Positions 40,201 to 49,200 of a stretch of DNA of 64,000 bases are shown piece after piece (position 1 is the first letter of the stretch; each line of letters starts with the position of its first letter). The DNA lies in the NCBI GenBank assembly GCA_036250195.1, contig JAVHZZ010000003.1, positions 296,017,565 to 296,081,564 on the forward strand, written 5' to 3'. The stretch is from Mixophyes australis (lineage: Eukaryota > Chordata > Amphibia > Anura > Limnodynastidae). Under the pieces are notes generated by a model. The model saw nothing but the letters and a program-made list of their open reading frames with translations, did not search any database and was not told where the DNA came from. A program made the position numbers and the translations under genes.

Positions 40201-43200
40201 TGCGAGATCCGACGTCGTAACAATGACGTTTTGCCTCATTTTCAATTCCGAGGGCTCGCGAAAGTACCGAGTCACTTGGATCTACTAAGTTTGGGTGTGT
40301 TCGGTTCTCGGGGAACCGAGCTCGAGCATCTCTAGTTATCAAGCATAAATTTAGTGTGAATTTGTGAGTGCCCCAATAAGAGACTCTTCATCTTTCATTT
40401 TTCTATTACTGTAAAGGTTGTATCAAGTGGTTCATGACATAAGATGTGGGACTTCCGGCAAAGTGATCGCTATTATTAATTAATTCCATTTTAAACTGTC
40501 CAATTAAATACAACAGAATTGGATTATGACTATGTAACAGGACCCCTTGTAAAGATTCACTTCTAACAACTGACAATGCTGGATTCAGTTCACTAATTCT
40601 TTCAATACTTGTAAACAAATCAGTCAATTAAAAAAAAAAAAAAAAAAAATATCGACAAGACAGATGGGATGTAAGAAAGTCATTTGCTGGAAACAGTAGT
40701 TTAATCTGTGCCTAAAAAGACAGACTAAGCGGACTGACACATTCAGCTGCTCTGCACATCATTCATTAAGATGAATTACAAGAAACCATCACTCTGACCA
40801 ACACCAGGTTGCCGATAACCTTAAATAATTATAGTGGATTTATGCGTCAGCTAGACATAGCCGTCTTGCTCGAAGACACTAAGTGGTGATAATAGAGCTA
40901 CCTACTGAAAAGTGAAATTCAAGGGCACATATTGTAATTGTGGTTAGATAAGAATTACAAACAAGTGAGAAAAGATTCATAGACAAAATAAAGTGTATGA
41001 AAGTTTGGCACGTTTTTGTAGTTTCCACTTCTAGAATGAATACCAATGGCAAGAATGTGTACACCACAAATCTAGAAATATTCTTTACTTAGGTTAACTG
41101 CAGCTATATTGAAGATGGTAGACAGTAAAGCGTTTTCCACCTTCAGTTAACATTAGTTTGTCGGTTTCTACATGCTGTCCTGCAACTCTTACTAAACACA
41201 CTGTTTATTTCCTTCCTGTGCTTTTTCAACATATTTTTTTTATATAATCAGACATAATTTTTTTTAATTGACAGTGCTCTGCTGTCCTCACCGCAGAGGA
41301 TAGCACAGCATCTAGCGTAGCATTGAAAACAAAAGAAACAATTGTTCATAAAAAAAAACAAAAAAAAAACGACATTGCTGAAACCTACAGATGGATGCTA
41401 CACAAATAAAATATATTTAGAAAAAAAAATTGCATGTGCACAAACATAACAAGGAAAGCCATGTAAAGATGTGAAATCCCTTTAGTAATTATAAGGTAAC
41501 AAAAATAACTCAGTGTATCTAAACTAATTCTGCTGCTGTCAATCTCTTGGATCGGTGGGAACTGAGCATAGAAAATGAAGAGAAATACTTACAGGCCATA
41601 GGCAGAGTTAACAGCCAAACTGGTTATCTGCTGCGGAGGTTCTCCGCTGACCCATACGAGCTGTATTACCAGTTCTACTTGGTAGCCGGCAGATTGCTTT
41701 AAAGGAGTGCTTTTAACCCTGAAATAGAAAGGATCCGAAATAAACATCTTGCTTGATAAGACTTTATTCCGAACAATGACATTTATAGCAGCAATCCTAT
41801 ATTCCGACCCCTTCAGCACATCACTTTGATGCATGGTTAAACCAGGATAAAAGTGTTTAATTTTATACGGTGACTAGTGTATAGGTGAACTTTCCCTCTG
41901 AGAGGGAGTATATGTCAGCCACTAAGAGTAACGTAAAAGTGACAAAGCAGAAACTAGAGGGGCTGAGAGATTGGAATTGTAAGAGGGTTTGGTGCATTCA
42001 TGGTTTTTACCACCAGCTCTCCTTTCCATCACTGATCTCTAGAGTCTCATACACAGACCACCTCCCAACTGTAGAACATGGTATATTGCACTTGTGTTGC
42101 TGGTAAATTAATATGTTATTGTTCACCTTAAACAAGGTACATTGTCACGAATTCCATCAGATGAACTGCTGCTTGTAGATGGGTGAGACTGAAGAACAAT
42201 GGGCTGGGAGTTGGGTCCCCCACTGGGTGTGGGCACTTGTTCAATGTCCGGTGACTCTAGGTCATTAAGTTCATAGAGCAACCTCACTTCCAGCATCTTA
42301 AAACACAAGAAACATGTATAAGTAGTATAGTAAAACTTAGAACCAGAAACTGAACTATACCGAACACACTGAAATCACTAAGCAGAATCACTAGCATGAA
42401 AGCAATAACGTTTAGTCTGGCTTGTAGGTAGAATTACAAGCTCATACCACCCATTTAAAATGAACATTTTTTTTACTCTTTTGGTCACCTCCCTAATTTG
42501 ACCCTCTCAGGCCAAGCACTCCCACAAATTAATGTAACCTCTCCCACAAACCATTATGATGCACCCCATTGGTGCTCTAAATAGGTGAGTATTGCAAGCA
42601 GCTGGAGAGTTGAAAATTACACAAGAAACTATGGTCTCTTTCCAGAACATACAATCTGTAATTGCCAGCAAGATATGTAGTTTATACTATATAATGAATG
42701 CTTGCTTAGAAATTGTAATAACTGTACACAATTCATATTTCAATATACATGTAGCATTTAAAGTTTTTTTTTTAAAAAAACTTCCCCTCTGACTCCCTCA
42801 TGTAGCAAATGGGTTTGGAGATCCCTCTACTGCAATCTCTCCCATGACCTAAAGACAGAAGTCACCACAAGGCAATCATATTGTGTGCTGTGAGAGGGAG
42901 TTCTATTCTATTGGTGTCTATATGAGAGGGATGCCTCTCCCGTGCTGCATGTACACAGTGCTATTATTTTGTAGCAGCTTCTCTCTTCATGTAATGGGGT
43001 GCCAAATTAGAAAGACGGGTAATTTGTTGTTTTTGTGGTATCTAGCTTACATACAAAAAATACAGCATGGTTTTGGGAATAGACATTAATGTTTTCATAG
43101 GAATATTGGGTTACCATGTGTATTTTATACAAGTATTTCAGTATTCGTATAAGACAAAGCATGTTATTTTTTGATCAAAATAAACTGGCATTTCGGTTTA

Positions 43201-46200
43201 GTAATATGCACTGATTTTTCCTCTGAACTACTTCACGGAAGCAAGACTGCCACCCTCAATTTAGAAGTGCATCAAAATGATGTGGCTTTCCACTGGAGAA
43301 AGAATGTAAAGCAGAGCGTGGTCTTTACCGGAACGACTTCTGTTGTCACTTCCTGTTTGCTGAACCTGTAAATGATGACATGGGCGGAGACACCTGCCAC
43401 ACATAGTACCCTGCTCTCTGGGCACCAGGAGATCATCTGGATGGCATATGGATCTTCATCTACGATGTCCGTGCTAGGCTTGTCCTCTTTATTTCGAGAC
43501 TTCTCAAACACTTTTGCCGTTTTAAGCTTGTACAACATTTGCAATGTTACTAGAAACAGATGACAAAAGACAATAAGAAACCAGCACAGAATTACTCTAA
43601 CAAACACTTACCAACTGCTCCCATACATGTTTAAGACATGATGCATTTTAGGGTACACTGGAGCTTAGTACAGTTACTCTGCCCAATGTGGACATTGTGT
43701 CAGAGGCTCTTGTTTAAGTAAATAGTAGGGGTAATAAAGTAGGGTCAATACTAAAATGTATTGTTAACATATTGGTTAAGCCTGATAATTCCTCAACTCA
43801 ACAAGTGAGCACCTTTTCCTCACATACAGGATACTCAGACAACGCTGGTTCATCTGACAGGAAATATATAAGTTACATGTGTTCTACGTATGACCTTTTT
43901 TCCCCAGTATCTCAATAGTATAAAGGAACAGAGACAATAAATTTTGACAACTAGACATATTTTGGATGTGCAAAAACTTACTTGCTGAAGCATCCCAGAA
44001 TTTGATTGATCCATCGGCATGACTGAAAAGTAAAAATGTCGGCATAAATAAAACTGTAGTGAATTTTAGAAGTTTCACCTACAGTATGAGGCTTGATTTA
44101 CTATGTCCTGATTTGAAACTTAACACTAAGAAATTAATTGCTCCCTTTGTAATTGACACCTGTGCAACCATATTGGTAACATACTGCAAAAGACAGAACT
44201 CTAACTTGGCAGTAGGGTGCATTTGACTAAGGGCTAAGCCCCTCTTCATTATCATTCTTTATTTCCTATTTGTCCATGTGCACAGTTTTGAAGTGGGTGG
44301 GGATAGAACAATCTGTGGCCAATCAGATGAATGTGGTGACTTTGGAGACCTGTCCACTTGTGTGATTATGTCAGTGAGGTAGCTGAAGTAGCAAGGTCCG
44401 TCAACAGCACTGAATAGCTATGTGAGGCTGCTGTCCAGTGATTCAGGAGGATGGTGATGTCAAACATACCTCTATATGAAATAAAGTGCATATATCCAAT
44501 CTGTATCTCTAGCAATCATGTGACATACATAGTTACAAAGGAGAGTTTTACATACATACACTGAAACTTACAATGCTCAACTCTACAAAACCAAAAAATA
44601 GGCAAACAATATATTATGCAAAACTAATTATCAAATGCATAAGGGGTCATTCTATAGTAGGGCAGTTAATAAAATTGATATCAGGAACATATTCATATAA
44701 TTTGACGGCAGATAAGAACTGCTTGGCTCACCTAGTCTGCCCAATTTTTAACCTATGGTAACCTCAAACCCTATTTGATCCTTTAATCTTTGTAAGGATA
44801 TCATTATGCCTATCCCAAGCATGTTTAAATAGCTATACAGTATTAGCCTTAACCACCTCTGATGAAAGACTAATCCACTACCCTTTTTTTGAAGTAGTTT
44901 TTCCTCAAATTTTCTCTGAACCTACTTCCTTCCAGTTTCAGTGCATGTCCCTGTGTTGTAATATTTTTCATCCTTTGAATGTTTGCTTCCCTCCTGTACC
45001 TTGTTAAAACCCTTGATATATTTGATAGTTTCCATCATGGCCCCCAGTTCCCTGCTCCAAACTTTTGGGGTAAGTATTGTGCAGTAGGCCATGTGCCATT
45101 TTAGTTGCCCACTCTTTATACAGTCTCTAATGTATTTATATCCTTCTGGAGATATGGCCTCCAGCACTAAACACAGTATTCTAGATGAGGCCGTACAATG
45201 GCATTACTACTTTCTTTCAGCTACTGATTCCTCTCCCTCTGCAACCAAGCATCTGGCTTGCCTCTCTTGTTGGTTTTTTACATTGCTTGCCTGCCTTTAA
45301 GTCACCTAAAATAGTGACTCCTAAAGACCTTTCCTCCTCAGTAGATTCCACTACAGTGCAATGAATACTATATTTAGCCTTTGAGTTTGAGACCCAAGTG
45401 CATGATTTTGCATTTTTTTGGAATCAATTAGTAGTTGCCATTCTCATAACCATTCCACTAGTCTACCTAGATCATCAATCATTTGTTTTGCCCCTCCTGA
45501 TGTGTCTGCCCTGCTGCATATCCTTTGTAAGGTTTTTACTTTTAAAGGGCAAATCTAAAAAACAATGACTCATATCAAGGTTAGGTTAATCCGTTAAAAC
45601 TGACTTATGCAATTACGGCTTGCTAAACACGTACTTTTATTACTGTAATCAAACTAAATTTTCTGCCTACTTCACTTTTAAAAATTACTTCTCAATAACA
45701 TCTTTTTAACTAAATTTTAGTGTCATTTCAAAAATAGTCCTATTTTTTAAAATGCTTTAAAAGGTCATTTACACACATACTCTTTATAGAATATACCGCC
45801 TACACTGAAGTAGATTTATGGTTGCATATTTTTAGTAATTTAAGAGTACCTGTCACCTACACATAACTGTTCACACAGATATTTAAACAGAAGTCATAAA
45901 AAAAAAAAAATCTGCTATACCTCCTGTGTGCTTGCTTGGCCACACCAACAGCTAGTTTAAATAATTTATTATTTAAGGAAGGCATTCATTACATGAAGGA
46001 GACAAAGGGGCTCAGCATTACCCAATTTGTATTTTTTCTTTTTTTTTATAAACGGTCTGCATGCCAATAACAGTACATCCCTGGTGCACTATTAATGCAT
46101 GATATGTACATCTTAATATGTCAAGTCCACAGAGACCTAGAATTCTGAACATGTAATAAACTCATATTTCATTTTTAATGGGCAGCATAAGAAACCAGAA

Positions 46201-49200
46201 GCCAGCCTTTTCCTATACATTTTCCACACAGAAGAATATGCCAATTTAGTGTGTTCTTTTACACTATATGCGCTTGAGAAGAGCTATGCTGAAGCCATTT
46301 GTCCTACTTGCACACTGCTCCTGATAAAATCATTAATATAAAAAAAAATTCTTGCAGCTCATTCGACTTGGATTTTAATATAAAGACACTCCTGGAAGTA
46401 AGATGATAAAGGTGATGTGCTTCATTAGAGTGGCAGGTAGCGGAGCATTTCATACTTTACAGATTTGCAAATGAAAAATCCTAAAGCACTTGCAATTCAT
46501 GTGCGAGGTGCAGAACAGATTTTACAGTGAAAATCCAGCTTACTGGACCCAGCTGTACTCTTCCTCCTGCAGAGGAAGGGACACCTCCAGCTTCACCCAG
46601 TCACTTCCTTTTTAATTCATTTAAATAGCAGACAGGTTTTATGAGTTTGCTCAATGCCGGTCACAAATCATGCACATATGTCTTACAATGCCAGCATATA
46701 CTACATATATGCTAGTGTTTAGTGGTTTAACCAGTATATCCAGTTATTCGAAATCTGAGCATGCTCAGTATTGCTTTGGATGAGTGTGTTTGGTATGCCC
46801 CAGATGACCCCCATTGTTTGATTCCAACATACCCTGTAATTATTATCTCGGGATAGCTTTGCGCGCCAACACCCCAGTTACCACCACTGATGGGCCATTC
46901 CTGTAATGAACAACAAAGCAGAATCACCAGTCAGCTGAATATAGAAAACATGCATGAATGTGCCATGAAGGAACGGGATCAGTACACACCTTTTTACTGT
47001 AACCTTGTCGCTTTTGCCTGGCTCCGACAGAGTAAAGTGCAGGTATAAGGTCCACATTACAGTCCGCAAAGTACTCACAGCAAGTTACAGGAGATTCATG
47101 TATACTCAGAGGATAAGGGTTTTCAAATATAGGATATCTGACATAAAGAAATAGATTACTATCGAGGGATATAAATATAAATTGTACTAGTTGATCAAAA
47201 TTATTAATTTTCAGAAATCTATAAAATGTCATTAAAACATAACGTTAAAATTACCATCGAGCAATATGACTTATATAAAGTATTTCCAGTTAGTAAAGTG
47301 ATGTCCTGTCATCAGACAGGTTTATGTATTGAGGGTGGATATTTCTTTTAACCAAGTTTGCAGTAGATGGATGCTTAGTGTCAATGTTACATAGTATTAC
47401 TGACACATGTAAAAAAAAATTCAAGTGTGTTTGCAAAAGAAAGACAAATTTTGGAATTTACATTTTAAAAAGGTAAAGAATCCGTTTGTTTTTTTAAGAT
47501 ATCATAACTGCCAGACACCCAATGGCACTTGATTCATGTACAATGTATCTGAAATATTTACTTTCTGAAATAATACTGGCTCTAGTTTTTAGCAAGACAG
47601 TCAATATTTAGTTTTATACAACTGAACTCCCTTCTTTCTCCGAGCGATGAAACGGTGATTCCAGTCTGACTGATAAGGCAAGCAGGAATTTTTGGAAAGT
47701 CATGAGGAGCAAAATAGGAAAGGGGTGTTTGAGTAAACTATGGAAGGTTTAAGGGGCTTGTTTTAAGATGTAATATTTATTTTGTTTTAAACAAATCTTT
47801 CTTTGTGGGGGGTGGCGAGAAGTGCCAAGAGAAGCGGGAGAAAGAAGGGTGCATAGTAAGAGAGCGCAAGAGTGTAAGAGCAGGGTCATCAAAAACAGTT
47901 TTGGGCCCTGGTACAGCAACTTCTTGTGGCACTTTCCATAACTGACTAGGTTGTTGGCTCCTACCACTACAGACACAGACAAGGAACCCCCAAAGGCAGG
48001 CCCGGACCACGGTACTTTGTAACTCTCCCCCATCTCTTGCTGCCCCTGGTTAATAGGATAAAGGGTAATGTGCGGCCCTTGAAGAGTATCAAGTTCCCCA
48101 TCACAGTAGCTTGGTGCATACTGAACATACATTTTATTGTCTTACACTATCACAATTAAAGCAGGACTAAGCCCAGACTGAAATACCAAAAGGTATTAAG
48201 TGATTTTTAAAGAACATTTACAGCCAACTAGGAATAAAAAAATTACTATATATGAACTTTTACTGCAACACAGAGATTCCTAGAGAAATACACTATAACA
48301 AGACCAAACATAAAAAATATAACATTACTTGAGACCAACACATTGTTTGTGTAATACTATTTGAAGCTAGCAGAGTAGTCACATACTAACAACACAATAT
48401 TAACAGTTGGAGCATGGAAATGTGTTGGATATGTGAGAAAGAGCTGCTTGGGGCAGTTATAAAAATTAGCTCTGAACAAAAGTAATGCAACTATAACTGT
48501 ACTGGATAACGGTCCTGTTTTCCAGTGGCATACGAGATGCAGTTAAAGTGAAACCATTACCATCACTGTATTGAAATAGACAGTAAAAGCCAGCCAATAA
48601 TAGCATTATACTGATCAAACTGCTTCAGTGTTCATCAACAAACAAAATAATTGTATTACCATCTGGCTAGGGAGCCAAGATATCACTCTGAAAAGCAGGA
48701 CTGGCATTCTTTCCAGGCGTTAAGTGATATAAATGGCGTATAACACTAATGGCCACCCCAGGCACATAACCTGGATCCCCTTGCGGTTATAGTTAGATCA
48801 TTGCTTCAGGTAGCTCTTCGTGTCCATTCTAATCCTGGCCCAGACTTTTTTTTTTCCCCTCCTCTTAAGAGCAGAAAACCAGCACTATGCTCCAAAGTAT
48901 TGCTTTTGTTTAACTTTATATACAAAAAAATGTGTTGCTATAATTTGTGGCATTAAACCCCACCATTTATCACCAGAACACAAAACTACATAAGATAAAC
49001 CATTCCTGCAATTCGTTTAGTGTGTTGCATTTAAGTAAATCTTACCCGTTTTGTGCAAGATCTATAACAACTAAATCTTGTTCTAGAAGTACAACCACAG
49101 CGTAGGGATCTTGGAAATCTGTAAATATAAAAGAAATATTGCAAGATTTTAGCCATAAAAAAAACCAAAAACAAATCTACATTTCCAGACTGCTAGTCAG

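Larger units (their letters stand above)
37642..41592 (-). other. stxbp5 intron W8/W9
   Basis: A 4.0-kb intron with two inverted 120-bp arms (37935-38054 and 38825-38946), a LINE-3'UTR-like duplicated segment (about 39430-39700) and a complete short hAT element (39910-40334). Introns W7/W8 (41719-42126), W6/W7 (42297-43328) and W5/W6 (43550-43981) are short and without recognised elements. Confidence 0.65.

Noticed and set aside
44922..45300. Frames on both strands as host exons
   Set aside because: They lie in the CR1 LINE remnant; the minus frame is CR1 ORF2 text.
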